From contig CM043963.1 in NCBI GenBank assembly GCA_014529385.2, positions 77,241,412-77,305,411 of the forward strand: a stretch of DNA of 64,000 nt, written 5' to 3'. The position numbers were made by a program, and so were the translations under genes. The stretch's first letter is position 1. Every line of letters begins with the position of its first letter. The notes beneath the pieces were generated by a model. That model saw only the letters and a program-made list of their open reading frames with translations. It ran no database searches and was not told the DNA's origin. This document shows, piece after piece, positions 1 through 12,276 of this stretch. This DNA comes from Adiantum capillus-veneris (lineage: Eukaryota; Streptophyta; Polypodiopsida; Polypodiales; Pteridaceae).

Positions 1-1067
1 GAGGACAAAGTGTGCAAATGTAAGAAGGCTTTGTATGGGTTGAAGCAATCTCCTCGTGCTTGGTATGAGAAAGCTGACACTCATTTGGTTAAACGAGGCT
101 TTCGTAACAGTCCAACAGAAAGCACATTGTATGTAAAGCGTGAGGATGATGTATTTCTCATTGTGGTTCTTTATGTTGATGATTTGCTGATCACTGGACC
201 AAATGAGAGACATATTGCTGAATTTAAGGCTGATTTGAATGCTACTTTCAAGATGAAAGATTTGGGGCTGTTGCATCATTACTTGGGTATACAGTTTAAG
301 CAGTGTGATGGTGGTATTGACTTGTGTCAGAAAAGTTACATAGAGACATTGCTATGTAAGTTTGGACTTGAGGATTGCAAACCTATTGCCACTCCCATGG
401 AAACAGGTTTGAAGTTGAGTCTACATGATGCTGGCGATCCTGCTGATGTCACTCTTTACCAAACTGCTGTTGGCTGCCTCATTTATGTATGCAACACGAG
501 GCCAGATATTCAGTTTGCAGTCTCGTAGGTCAGCAGATTTATGCATAGCCCAGGGTCTAAGCATTGGCAGGCTGTCAAGAGGATTTTCCGCTACCTTAGT
601 GGCACTTTACATCTTGGCTTGTTTTATCCCAAGGGGGATCATTGCCGCCAGACTTACATGCTTTTTCGGACTCAGATTGGGCTGGTTGTTTTGACACGCG
701 AGTGTCCACAAGTGGTTTTTGTTTCATGCTTGGCAGTTCATGTATATCATGGTTGAGCAAGAAGCAACCTACTGTGGCCACTTCGAGTTGTGAGGCTGAG
801 TACAGGGCAGTCTTCACAGCTACGGTTGAGTGTGTATGGCTCAGACGCCTTATGGCTGACTTGGGTGTTGGACAGGACACTGCCAACACTATCTACACTG
901 ACAGTCAGAGCGCATTGGCAGTTGCGAGGAACCCAGTTTTTCATGCTCGCACAAAGCACATTGAGGTGCATTACCACTATGTCAGGGAGAGGCTCTCAGC
1001 AGGAGAGATCAGCTTGGCTTATGTGCCAACACAGGACAACCTTGCAGATCTTTCCATTGCACACTAA
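1..1067 (+). pseudogene. Ty1/copia reverse transcriptase-RNase H fragment, broken
   Basis: Remnant of a Ty1/copia polyprotein, cut by the window start inside reverse transcriptase. Visible are the KALYGLKQSPRAWY block, the catalytic YVDDLLITG block near 170-195, and the C-terminal RT block ending in TRPDIQFAVS. A TAG at 526-528 interrupts the frame. Translation continues in the same frame (VSRFMHSPG, RYLSGTLHLGL) to about 640, then a frameshift moves to the frame that opens near 642. That frame carries RNase H: SDSDWAG, the SSCEAEY block, DSQSAL, and HIEVHYHYVRE. The usual LADIFTKAL ending is degraded to LADLSIAH before a stop at 1065-1067. There is no 3' LTR that I can recognise before the next element starts near 1216. 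The domain order (integrase upstream, then RT, then RNase H at the 3' end) is diagnostic of copia. It is non-functional because of the stop, the frameshift and the truncation. Confidence 0.9.
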
Positions 1068-1613
1068 GGAATACACTCTCTATTGTGTGCCTTGAGCTTC
1101 CTTCGTCTTCTCCAAGCTGTGTGTGTTTCTCTGCAACCCTAATTCCAACAACACCATCATTCTTCGGAGGCCTTGGCTTATGGCTATGGAGGCTAAACAA
1201 GACTGGAGCACCTGAATGATTCAGATGAAGGACGCTAAAGGGAAGTCCATATTCTACGACATGAGGAATGGGAAGCAACGCAACATGATCTTGGAGGCTT
1301 TAGAAGATGAGTCCACCAGCAACTATTCGTCTACCTCAGGAGAAGAGACAACCACCACTGACAGGAGTGACAGTAGCATCGAAGTGATGGGGGTCATTCT
1401 TAAAGACCCGAAAAGATTGACACAATCTGAAACACCCCCGAAAAACCAAGAGAATCATCAAGTACGCAGTCCTTGGAGGATGCAGGTAAATTACAAAAAA
1501 TGCTCTCAAATGAGTTAACCAATGAAGAAAGGAAGGAATATGTTTCCATGCTAGGTAACTTCACTACCTTGTTCAATTGATGCCACTATTATAAGATCAC
1601 AGGAATTACAGTA

Positions 1614-3490
1614 GTGCAACACCACATAAAACTTAAGGAAGGCAGTAAACCCGTAGTGCAGAAGCTCAGAAGACTTGGAGTAATCCAACAAGAGGCACTA
1701 CTTAAAGAGGTGAGAATTTTGTTACAAGCAGGTTTCATCTACCCTGTCGAAGAATCAGAATGGGTCTCCCCAGTAGTAGTCACACCAAAAAAGAATGGTA
1801 AGTGGAGAGTCTATGTGGACTATAAACTCTCAATGCAGCCACGAAGAGGGATCACTTTCCCCTCCCATTCCAGGATGAAATTCTCAATGAAGTGGCGGGT
1901 CACGAACGATACACAGTGTGCGATGGCTACTCAAGATATTTCCAGATTAGCATTGCGGAAGAAGATCAGAAGAAGACAACCTTTATCACACCTTGGGGAT
2001 GCTTTGCTTACAGGGTGATGCCTTTTGGCCTCACTAACGCCCCGGCCACATTTCAGCGCTATGTGACCTTTGTTTTCCAACCCTACTTTGGAACATCAAT
2101 ACCGTTTTTCATAGATGATTTTTGCATCTATAGTTCACGAGCCCTTCATTTAAGCAAAGTCTATTATGGCTTAACCAGGCTGCAAACCTTGGGTGGCTAG
2201 CTCAACATGGATAAGTGTCACATTGGTGAAAGCAAAGTCACTCTCCTTGGCCATGTAATTTCAGCAAAAGGGATTGAGGCTGACCCTAGCAAGATCCAAG
2301 CCCTGGTATCTTTATCGTCACCCACCACCGCTAAGCAGTTGGTTTCTTTCCTTCAGCAGGTAAGATACTTAAGCAGGTTCATTCACTTGCTATCTCAAGT
2401 GGTCCTTCCCCTACAACAACTCACCCAGAGGGATGTCTTCTCATGGAGTGAAGAGAATGAGCAGCAATTTACAGAGGTAAAGCAAATCCTAGCTAAGCTT
2501 CCCACCATTTCACCCCCTAGGTGGGACAAGCCATTTTATGTGAACCCTAGTGTAGGAAGTGATACACTCGGAGCCGTGCTAATGCAAAAGGACCCCCAAA
2601 CTTCTTTCATGCGTCCTATTTACTTCTCTAGTTGTGTCATGACCTCGTCAAAAAAGGGATTTATAGAAGTAGAACACATGGTTCTGGCACTAATGTTTGC
2701 TACCACAAAGTTCCGCTCCTATCTCCTACCTAGACCCTTTGTAATCTTGACAATGGAAGAGGTTTTTCCATATGTAATGCGACACATGGATGTCTCATCT
2801 AGGATCTCTAAGTGGTTAATTAGATTACAAGAGTTTGACTACACCATGCAAGTAGAAAACTCGACCAGGGCTAGTTTAGCGGGAATTCCCACTCATCGCC
2901 ACGATGAGAAGAAGCTGAAGGTCAGCACCAAAGCAAAGGAAGAAACACCAATGGTAGAGAGTCCTAGGCTAGAAAGATCTCACTCTCTTTTCTTTGATGG
3001 AGCATACAAGAGAACAATGGACCAGTCTGCATCTAGCATAGTCATTTTCAATGAGCAACAAGAAAGAGTATTCTCCATCGGGCAGTTATCACACTCCCAC
3101 TCCAACAATGAAGCAGAATATGCAGCCCTAATTCTTGGGTTGGAACAATGTATTTCACAAGGAATTCAGCGCCTAAATGTGTTTGGTGATGCTTTGCTTT
3201 TGATAAGGTAGATAAATGGCACTTGGGTTTGTAAAAATCAAGTTTTACTTGGTCAACTACGCCAAGTTAAGGATGTTCTAAGGAAATTTGATGCAGTAAA
3301 ACTATTTCATGTCCCCACAGCAGAAAATCAGGAGGCAGATGCTCTAGCCAAAGAAAGAATACAATACGTTCCTGTAGGAGCAACCAAACTGAAGCTACCC
3401 CTCTTTCAAGGTAGTGATGATATGCCTGATGTCGTCAGCTTTCTAGATACAGGAGAATGTCCAGAAGGATACACCAAAGGCCAGAAATAG
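1614..3490 (+). pseudogene. Tat-type reverse transcriptase, RNase H and archaeal-type RNase H, broken
   Basis: RT starts with HHIKLKEG and AGFIYPVEESEWVSPVVV, then KKNGKWRVYVDY. After a frameshift near 1850-1900 come the TPWGCFAYRVMPFGLTNAP block and the catalytic FIDDFCIYSS block (near 2110). After a stop near 2200 the thumb (LLGHVISAKGIEADP) and the connection region continue. The first RNase H (about 2520-2890) is poorly conserved in its catalytic residues. It is followed by a second, archaeal-type RNase H that begins LFFDGAYK near 2990 and includes SNNEAEYAAL near 3100. This one runs through the TAG at 3209-3211 to ENQEADALAKE near 3340. RT in this family copies the element RNA and RNase H removes the template. 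None of it can be made as one protein here. Confidence 0.85.
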
Positions 3491-4753
3491 TGGCTGGTAA
3501 GGAAGGCTACTAGATACCGCCTTGTAAACGACCACTTGTATTGTAAGGGCAAGGATCAAATTCTCAGGTGGGTGCCAACCTCCAGTGAGATTACAGAGGT
3601 AATTCCAAGTTGCCATGATGGCGTCTGCGGCGGTCATTTTGCTCTAGATATCACCAGTAGGAAGATTCTACAAGCAAGATATTCTTGGCCTAGCTTGAAC
3701 AGGGATGTAGACCATTTGTGTAAAACATGTAAGGCTTGTCAAGTGGCCAGTGATCGTACATTAACCTACGAACCACAAACTCCTATCATCTCATATGGTC
3801 CATTTGAGAAATGGGGAATAGATGCAATCGGTCCTTTACCAAGGTCCCAATCAGGTAAACTGTACATCATACTGGGTGTAGACTACATGACTCGATGGGT
3901 AGAGGCAACAGCCACCAGCCATATTACAGCCCAAGAGGTAGCAAAGTTCATTTTTGAGCATATCTGTTGCCATTTTGGCACTCCTCTTGAGATAATATCA
4001 GATAGAGGACCAGATTTCAGAGGCGATCTGGTGGGAGAACAGATGAAGAAGTTAGGAATCACACGCCGACATTCCACACCATACTATTCACAATGCAATG
4101 GTCTGGTAGAGAAGGTAAATGGAATGATTTGTAAAATCATCACAAAACTGGTGAACAATCACAAAGGAGACTGGGATAAACATCTCATGGCAGCTCTTTG
4201 GGCCTATCGAACGACTTTCCGAACATCACTAGGTTTCACCCCTTTCCATCTAGTTTATGGGAAGGAGGCAATTCTACCCATTGAGGTACAGATAGCCAGC
4301 TTACGAGTCTTGGCTAGCCAGATACAGTGCCCAATTGTAAATCTCCGAAACCATATCCTGGATCTAGAGAGGCTCCAACTAGATAGGGAAGAAGCCATCA
4401 ATCACTATGCAGCACACGCAGAACGATGCCGGCTCACTTTCAATCAATGGCTTAAAGAAAAGGGACTGGAAAAAGGTATGCTAGTGCTAAGATACGACAA
4501 TAGATTCGACACCAGGAAGGACAAGAAATTTCAACCCAGATGGGAAGGACCATTCATTGTTAAGAAACGCTATGACAACGGCAGCTATAAGCTGATGGAA
4601 GCAGATGGGAGAATTCACAAGACTAGGGTCAATGGATGGAGACTGAAAAGGTATTTTCTTAGGTTTGATCCAGAAATCATGCTAGACATTCCAGAAGATG
4701 GAGAACCCTCTAAATCCACAACTAAAGATGCAGAGGAAGGGCTAGAAGCATGA
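3491..4753 (+). pseudogene. Tat-type integrase, long open frame, orphaned
   Basis: The longest intact stretch of this element: about 420 codons open from just after the TAG at 3488-3490 to the TGA at 4751-4753. An H2C2 zinc-binding module is visible (CHDGVCGGH, then CKTCKAC, about 3612-3740). The catalytic core follows with the three acidic residues in GIDAIGPLP (about 3820), ISDRGPDF (about 4000) and NGLVEKVNG (about 4100). A GPF-type C-terminal domain (WEGPFIVKKRYDNGSYKL, about 4540) ends it, with no chromodomain. The integrase would insert the cDNA into the genome, but the frame begins after a stop and has no start or partner domains, so I read it as a relic. The short acidic C-terminus ends close to a candidate polypurine tract at 4766-4776. 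Confidence 0.85.
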
Positions 4754-5350
4754 ATGCCTTTAGCCAGATGGGAGGGCTAATGATGGCCGGCTTTTGAAAA
4801 TGTGACCGTGAGAACCACACCCTAAGGAAGGAAAGGTTTGTTAACAAAAAGAGGGAAAAAAAAAACCCTTTACCATTCACCATACCCCCCCAAGGTTAAC
4901 CACCAGTGGGGCACCGCCAGTTTGGCCACACCCCTCCATTATCACCAAAAGATGATCTCTCTCTCTCTCTTACTGCCCGACTCCGCTAAATATTCCCTCT
5001 CTCCTACTCTTCCGCGCTGCATCACCCGACCCGGTAGGTGCATTGGTGTCTCTGTCACACTCCAGCCCCGACGGGCCGCCACAGATATTATCCTCTCTCT
5101 CTCTCTTCCAAATATTCTCCCCCTCTCTCTCTCTCTCTGCTTGTCCACACTCCAGCCACGGCGGGCCGTACCCCCGGCCCCTCTCGTCCACACTCCCACT
5201 GGCCTAACCCCCCTCCTATCTACACCTAGCCTTAGCTCTCTCTCTCTCTCTCTCTTGGGAGCAGCCATGGCGGGCCTTAGGGCAAGCTCTCTCTCTCCCT
5301 CCCTCTATCTCTCTCACTCTCTCTTCCTCTATTCTCTAAACCCCCACCAT

Positions 5351-5495
<145 letters not shown>

Positions 5496-5744
5496 GACTA
5501 TACCTCGCCCCCCCTCCTTGTCTCGCCTTCTGTCGGCTACCCCCAACCCGGGCCTTGCGCTCATCCACACCCGCATGCACTCTCGGCCATGCAGAGCCCT
5601 CACAACCCCTATCCCCTCTCCCCTCCCTCACCATCTCCCCCACCCTCATGCTCTCTCTCTCTCGCGCTTTGTCTCGCCCACCACAGGCGGCACCCGGCTC
5701 CACACCGCCGCTCGTGCTCTCTCTGTCCACAACCGACAGGCGCA

Positions 5745-5745
<1 letters not shown>

Positions 5746-5782
<37 letters not shown>

Positions 5783-5863
5783 CGCACACACACACACCCC
5801 CATTCACCCCCCCTCCATCTCTCCGTCTCCCACAGCACTGTCGAAAAAAATTTAAAAAATAAA

Positions 5864-5915
<52 letters not shown>

Positions 5916-5945
5916 ACCCACCCATACATACACACACACACACAC
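5746..5945. repeat. Compound (CA)n / (TA)n microsatellites
   Basis: CA tracts at 5746-5778 and about 5785-5797, a TA tract at 5869-5911 (43 bases), and a further CA tract at about 5928-5945. Confidence 0.95.
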
Positions 5946-6798
5946 GCATATAAGCATACACCACACATAACATAAAAGAAAACTGAAGGAATTCTATGCC
6001 ATCTACATCGACAACAAAGAAGACGGCCCGAATCACGCACCACCGACAACAAAAAGAAGAAATGCGCCGAAGGCATGCCCCGGCCGACCCCGAAAAGACG
6101 TACACACTACACCGACACACCGGCAACACACCATTCGCCGGCATCACGCAACCACGACGCCATTTTCAGCAATTTGTAGGTTATGATCATCATTTCTTCA
6201 GTTTTCACCCAAGCCTTGTAAATTCCCAATTTTTAAATTCCCTCTCTCTAGGTGATGGTCACAAAGGCCCACCTAAAGGTTTTCATTTTAAATAACTCCC
6301 AAGACAAAGCAATGGTCAACCACACCGGGCCCACCGCTTTGCTTTGTCTCCTCGCTTAGCTTACTCTAATCAAACCGGGATAACCATAATCCAAGCAGCC
6401 AACACCTATAAAGGGGCACTGAGAGGTCACTATCGGGGGGGGGACAGTTCATGAGAGGTCAGCACTTGGTAGAGTTTAGTGGGAAGAACTGACACTATTG
6501 GCATCACTGGGACGGGGGGCTTGTGTGATGGTTTTCTTTGGGATTTGCATTATGTGAAGGGATCCACGTCCACCTCTCGAATCCAATAGTGGATGCACAC
6601 ACATATACACGCTCTTGGTAGCAAGCTTCACAATCATCGAGTCTTCTTTAGAGAACGCACCAAGTAGTTTCACCATTTTTTCTCGCTACCTCTTTATCAC
6701 CACGGTGTGCCGCCTCGCTAGAAGGAAGGTCATTGTAAATACTGCAGAAATAATTCTCCCTCACACCGCCGAGGGTTTTCTTCATTTGTAAATCTCTA

Positions 6799-6800
<2 letters not shown>

Positions 6801-6887
<87 letters not shown>
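6801..6887. repeat. (TG)n microsatellite, about 86 bases
   Basis: Perfect TG tract downstream of the TATA-like box at 6407-6413. If that box is an LTR promoter, the tract would lie in the transcribed leader, as the GA tract does in elements A and B. Confidence 0.95.
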
Positions 6888-6888
<1 letters not shown>

Positions 6889-7055
6889 TTTGCGGTGTTC
6901 ACATCATCGTGGTCTGCGTCCTAGCCGTTCAAAGCTAGGTGGTGCCCCCTGTTCGCTTTACCGTGAGACAGGCTCGAGGCGTGCCATTCGGCCCCCGGCG
7001 TTTTAGAGGACGTCGGGGTTAGGGGTTCGCTTTGCTCCCGTTAGTAGTATGCAAC

Positions 7056-7649
7056 ATCATTTGTGAGAAAATATCCTCTATTATATGTTGTATTTTTTCT
7101 ACTTTTCTGATCTTTAATTCATTTTCTAGCTAGTGTGGTGAGAAATTTGTAGATTTGTTCTAAGCTGGCAATGGTCTATCTCCATTTCACTAAGTAATGT
7201 ACTCTACCCTAAGATATCACCTTCTCAATGCTCTATTCACCCGTGTGATGATGCATCAAGAGTATTCATATTGCGGTATTCTAACGTGCACAATAAACTG
7301 CTATTTACTTACTAAGTGCCTATATACCTGGATGTTTACATGATTCCATCCTTACGACATCTTAAACTAGTAAAAGACAATATACCTTCAGCAAACTTAC
7401 AAAAAGCTTTGAAATGAGTTAAAAAGTTTCTTGGAAAATGTTAGAAGGAATCCCAAATGCTCATGCTAGTTATGGGCCGGGTTGACCACATTGAAGGATG
7501 TGCCATCGGGTGTTTTTTGGGCCTCGACTAAGTTCTACAGGGCAATGTGACTCATGTGGAGTAGCCAAGGACTGACTACGCATCAATCAGGTTCCTGGTC
7601 AATGAGGTACCACAGGTCCAAGTTGGTGATTTTTCTTTAAGGAAAGCGT
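7056..7649. other. No gene seen
   Basis: AT-rich sequence between the microsatellite-rich tract and element C. I see no coding, RNA or repeat signal here. Confidence 0.6.
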
Positions 7650-9606
7650 TGTCAAGAAATTTGTGGTCTTGCCAGGAAAGCACCGGGCTTGTGGCTGTGA
7701 GAGTTTGTGAGAGAACTCCAAAAAACTATATGAAGGAGTTAAACCATAGATTCCATGATGTTTAGGGTTTGGAAGGAAATGCAATCAAAGAAGCCCCACT
7801 CTTTCTCCCTTGCACTCACACACTCAACGAAAGAACACAAAAGAGAATATCAAAACAACACAAAGATGAAAAAATCAAGGCTATGGTCATATCATATCAT
7901 GGGTAATATGAAAGGGTTAATAGATGAGTTAATGTCATTCAATCTTTGTTGACCAAATAGGCTACAAATTGTTCTTTGGAATTGTAGTTTTGTGCTTACC
8001 ATAATATACATGTTTTATCTAGTGATTGGGATTAATTGTGTGTACAAATCCTCTTGGTTCATAGCAAGATAACTACACTTACGTCAAAAGAAAAGTTATA
8101 GTCTATGAAAGGTAGTATGATGGGATCCGATGAAAGAAGTATTTCATTGAGCCTTTCCGGGCCAAAGAGAAACACTATGCGTTGTTGAAAGTGTATTTTA
8201 CGGCTAATCCATATGTTGATTCTAATAGAACGCACAGAGTGGAAGCGATAGAAATTCTCATCATGTGGATTATTCATCTAGGATAACTATAGTATGTGCA
8301 AAATATAGATATGAGAAAAGAGAAGAGAAGAGAAAAGAATTTCCCTCCCAAGCCCTATTCTTGCCCGTAGGCAATAAGGATACTACGGGGAGAGATGTAC
8401 CTATAGCAAGGAGAACTTAGAATTTGTAGAGAGAATGAATCTCTAAGAGTGAGAGAGATAGGTTTGGTTAAGGAGATGTGATTAGATATATATATGTTGG
8501 GTTAGAGATGAAAACAAAAAACAAGAAATCAAGAAAACATCAATGTAGAACACATCTTACTTGACAAATCCTTTGGAACCATTATTGATGGAGAGAAAAA
8601 AGAGTGGAGAATTCAACTTTGATTGATACACCAAGTGCAAGACCTTCTTTGATTAGAGTTGATCTTCCAAGGTTAGCTTGCAAGAATGGCTAGTCTTCCT
8701 GTAGGAGAAAGTGTAGGCTTGGGCTTATGTTAATGGCTAAGTACAATTTGGCATTACTACTGACTCCCTCATGAATTCCTCTCATCAATGGCCTGAATTC
8801 TTGAGTGGTTTTCAAGGAAGAAGGGGGCCCTTTTATAGGTGAAGGGAACCCCCAAGGGTTTACACAAGAAGTGAAGAGCCAATGTGAACAAAAACTGAAA
8901 AGGCTTGAAATGAGTTGTCCCTACATGATGTGGGAAGACTGAGGTCCAGTATTTTGATCATATCTCCTCAACCATGGCTCCAAATAAAAAAATAAAAATA
9001 TGGGCAAAAAATTCAGCTCATTAGCTACGACTTTCATTCAAAAATAGTTTTCCAATTTGGATTGGAACCTTGTGTAAAAAAATCATCAAAATAGGGTTCA
9101 TTTATGGCAGCAAAAGTCTTCCTATAGTCCCCTTAGCTTAGACTTTCATTTGATTCCAAAGGACACCTCATGCCATATGAAAGCATGACATTGATCCTTG
9201 ACAAATTTTTGTAATCATGCTTGCAATAATGCATTAAAATAAGTGGCTATTTAAAAAGAAATACAAGAAAAATATGAAAAATACATAGAATATATATATA
9301 TATTGGAGTTTACCCTAGATATAGGATCTAGCTAGGGTGTGAGATGATAATGAGATAGTAAAAATAAAGAATCAATGCTTTTTTTCCCCAAGTTAAAGAG
9401 GTGGAGCTATTGACACTTTTCCCATAGTATTTTCTGAAGTAAGAATAGGTTACCCTTGAGATAAATAATAGGATGAGATAGAAAGCATATTATTATACTT
9501 AAATATGCATATCTACATTATAGGAAATATAATTATGTATCTAAAATGTTGCAAGATAACTCTTGTAGCACATGTGTTCCCACTATGTACATGTCACAAC
9601 ACGACA
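7650..9606 (-). repeat. Element C downstream (3') LTR
   Basis: 1,957-bp LTR, directly repeated at 15256-16754 plus 18609-19128. It starts with TG on the plus strand at 7650 and ends in CA at 9606. The alignment is clear over landmarks such as AACTATATGAAGGAG, CCCTATTCTTGCCC and TATAGGATCTAGCTAGGG. Relative to the other copy it lacks about 55 bases that correspond to roughly 18711-18770. Short ORFs inside are chance. Confidence 0.85.
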
Positions 9607-9621
9607 TCCACCCCCTCTAAA
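9607..9621 (-). other. Element C polypurine tract
   Basis: Sense-strand TTTAGAGGGGGTGGA, immediately upstream of the 3' LTR start TGTCGTG. Purine tracts in this position prime plus-strand DNA synthesis in LTR elements. Confidence 0.75.
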
Positions 9622-9664
9622 CCTGCACATCCTCCGGTATGTGCCACATTGTCTCTTTGTGAGA

Positions 9665-11161
9665 TTAGCCCTCTTGTACATCTTCCTTGCTTTCTTCTTC
9701 ACTGGAGGATTCCAAAGCTTCATCTTCACTTTGATCTTCACCTATGATTTGTTCTTCCTCCTCATCAACATCTTCTAGATCATTGTCTTCTCTTCTCTTA
9801 AACATTTTGATCCTTTTTCCTACAATGGGAATCTTTACTTCTGTACCATCTAGTTCAGACAAGATTGAAGTAGCATTTTCATGCACATGTTTTACAACAT
9901 ATGGTCCAAACCATCTTTTTGAGAACTTACGCATGACTGTGTGCTGGTTATCAAGGCTACTATCATACACTAAAACCCAGTCTCCTTTGTTAATTGCTTT
10001 GCTCCTAAGCCGATGTCGCTTATCAAAGTAGTCCTTGTTTTTCAACATTGCATTTTTGAAGCGTTTTTTTGCAGCCTCAATGTCTCCAAGTCTTCTCTCT
10101 AGTTGCCTTATGCGCAATGCAAGGAGACCTTCCCTGCTAAGTCCCTCTTGCCAAGGTAGTACATTCCATGTGGGAATTGTATCTTCAATCTGCATCACTG
10201 GCTTTTGACCATACATTAGCTCCGCAAGCATGTAGTCAGTTACTGAGCTATGTGTTGTACGATCATCCCATAAATCATATGGTAACAGTTTGGCCACTCA
10301 CCAACTCTTCCTTCACAAGCCTTTGGAAAAGCTTTGATAATAGGAGGATGCCCTCTTTCACTCTTTCCATTGCCTTCAGGGTTGTAAGCTGTAGTAAGAG
10401 AAAGCTTGATTCCTAATCTGGAAAAGAAGTCCTTGCTTCCTCGGCATCCAGCTCACCTCTGTCTACAGTGATCTTTCCCACACAACCATAATGGCAAATC
10501 ACCTCATCAAGAAGGAATTTGCACACAGCTTCTGTGGTTTTAGCTCTTAATGCTCTTCCTTCAACCTGATTAGTTAGGTCCTCTCGTGCAAGAACCAAAT
10601 ACCTCATCTGCCAGAGTCCTAAAGGCATTGTGACTAGATCTACAACCCATTTATAGTGCATGGCTAGTGGATATGTAGGGTGCAATCCATCACGATGTCG
10701 AACATTTGAATACATTTAACAAGTTACGCATGACTCTACAAACTGAGATACATCTTTATACATACCCTTCCACCAGTATTTTTCTTTCAACTTGGAGAAG
10801 GTCGCCCACACACCCCTATGTCCAGTCCATAGACTCTTTAAAACTCTTGCATGAGCTTTAATTGAGTCTCTTTTTTACATATAACCCATTGTGGTGTAGC
10901 ACCCCTTTGTTTATGATGCTTCCACAAGTAACCATCCCTCAAAAAGTACCCATATTCTTTCCTGCATATCCTCTTAAATTCTTGTTCAGACCAATCATTC
11001 TGTTTTGTTAGAGTACTCAAGTAGCTTCCAATAAGAAGCCAATCACCTTCATAAAGATCTTTCAAGAACAATTCAAGTGGATTAGTCATGGAGACATTGT
11101 TACCTTTGACATGAGAGATGGAATAGAACTTTGTGCCCACATCATCTCCCTCGTCAATCAT
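9665..11161 (-). pseudogene. Element C integrase, broken
   Basis: In sense order: a pre-integrase region (11161-10838), an H2C2 zinc module with GHRGVW and CVTC spread over frames near 10840-10720, and the catalytic core from 10715. The core contains WVVDLVTMPLG with the first Asp and KITVDRGELD with the second. The third, in GNGKSERGH near 10350, lies after a frame change. The 10297-9665 frame holds the C-terminal domain: a helix-rich stretch, GDWVLVYDSSL, then a GPY motif (KRWFGPYVVKHVHENA), and a strongly acidic Glu/Asp/Ser tail that runs almost to the polypurine tract. At least two frame changes make it non-functional. There is no chromodomain. Confidence 0.85.
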
Positions 11162-12276
11162 ATGTGACTCATCTTCATACCTGCCCTTGATAGCATATCT
11201 GCCACTATATTGTCTTTACCTGTAATGTGCTTAAACTCGGGATTTAAGGACTTAATGTATGCAATCCACCAAAACATAGCAATGTCTGGCGTTGAACACC
11301 TTGTAATCATCCCAAGAAGTGGTAAACAATTTGTTTCTACAACCACCCATGCACCAATTAGGTACTCTTTCCCATTTTTCAAGGCTGTAACCATACCCCA
11401 TAACTCTCTCTTTATCTGTGGATAGTTTCTTTGGCGAGCACTTAGTACCTTTGCTCCAAATCTCACCACATACCTATGTCTTTCTTGGTCATCTTTCCCT
11501 ATTGCCCATCCAATCCCTGTAGGACTGGTGTCTACTGTCACAATTATTGGCCTTTGACACTCATAGTCTACCTTTCTCAAAGTTGGTGCTGACTGGAGAA
11601 ACTCCTTTAGCTTTTTCATGGATTTTACATGTGCTTGTGCCCATTTAAACTTTTGATTCTTTCTAAGCAGCTGATAAAGAGGATCACCTACATGTGCAAT
11701 CCAAATAACATAGAAGACATATGCTCCCAAAAACCTTCTAACCTCAGTGATGCTAGTGCATGTTTCTTTTATTCTTTGGATGGCATCTACCTTTGCTGGA
11801 CAAGGTTTCCTACCATATGGCCCGCACATGTGCCCCACAATGAGCACTTCATTGACACCAAACATAGACGTTTTCCCTAACAATGTAAGATTGACTTCTT
11901 CCAACCTAGACAAAATTTTATCACAATCATTTATGTGATTTACCACAAACTTGCGACATCCCTTGAGATCCAAAGCTTCATCTTTGTCACTTTCTTCACA
12001 TCCTTTGATAGGCAAATCATCAATGAAAGGCATTGTGATTTGAGGAATAAAGTCACGTAAGACCTTACTCATCCCATTCATCATATGTGCAACCGAGTTG
12101 GTTTCTCCCTGTGGCAAGGTACACATCCTTACCAAACCCAAAGTTGTCCTCATGGTTGTCAAGTCTCTGCTTTTGATTGCAAGCTGAAATTGATCATACT
12201 ATCTCATGTGGCTCAAATGCAAAGGCCTTACCATGCTTTGAAAGCATTCCTTTGAAGCACTTTGTCTCCTCCTGTG
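11158..12276 (-). pseudogene. Element C reverse transcriptase (fingers deleted) and RNase H
   Basis: The 12162-11158 frame holds the end of the RT palm, thumb and RNase H. RT shows TTLGLVRMCTLPQGETNSVAH, then the catalytic MPFIDDLPIKG, then the thumb VEEVNLTLLGK-type block. RNase H begins IIVTVDTSPTGIGWA near 11530, with a Glu in KRELWGMVTALK and an Asp in KDNIVADMLSR. Just upstream, near 12205, sequence preceding RT (KAFAFEPHEI) joins directly to YDQFQLAI-coding sequence in another frame. The fingers and first palm segment, usually about 150-200 residues, are therefore absent. I infer an internal deletion. RT activity is impossible here. Confidence 0.8.

Larger units (their letters stand above)
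1216..4753 (+). mobile_element. Ty3/gypsy element of Tat type, internal pol region, degenerate
   Basis: A gypsy-type pol block reading linker, RT, RNase H, archaeal-type RNase H, integrase. The second RNase H between the first one and integrase is the hallmark of the plant Tat/Ogre group. Gag and the protease active site are missing. The first 400 bases encode only an acidic Ser/Thr-rich linker of the kind found between protease and RT, so the 5' part was lost or lies under the copia debris. The pol frame is broken by a frameshift near 1850-1900, and by stops near 2200, at 3209-3211 and at 3488-3490. No 5' LTR or primer-binding site is in the window. Confidence 0.85.
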
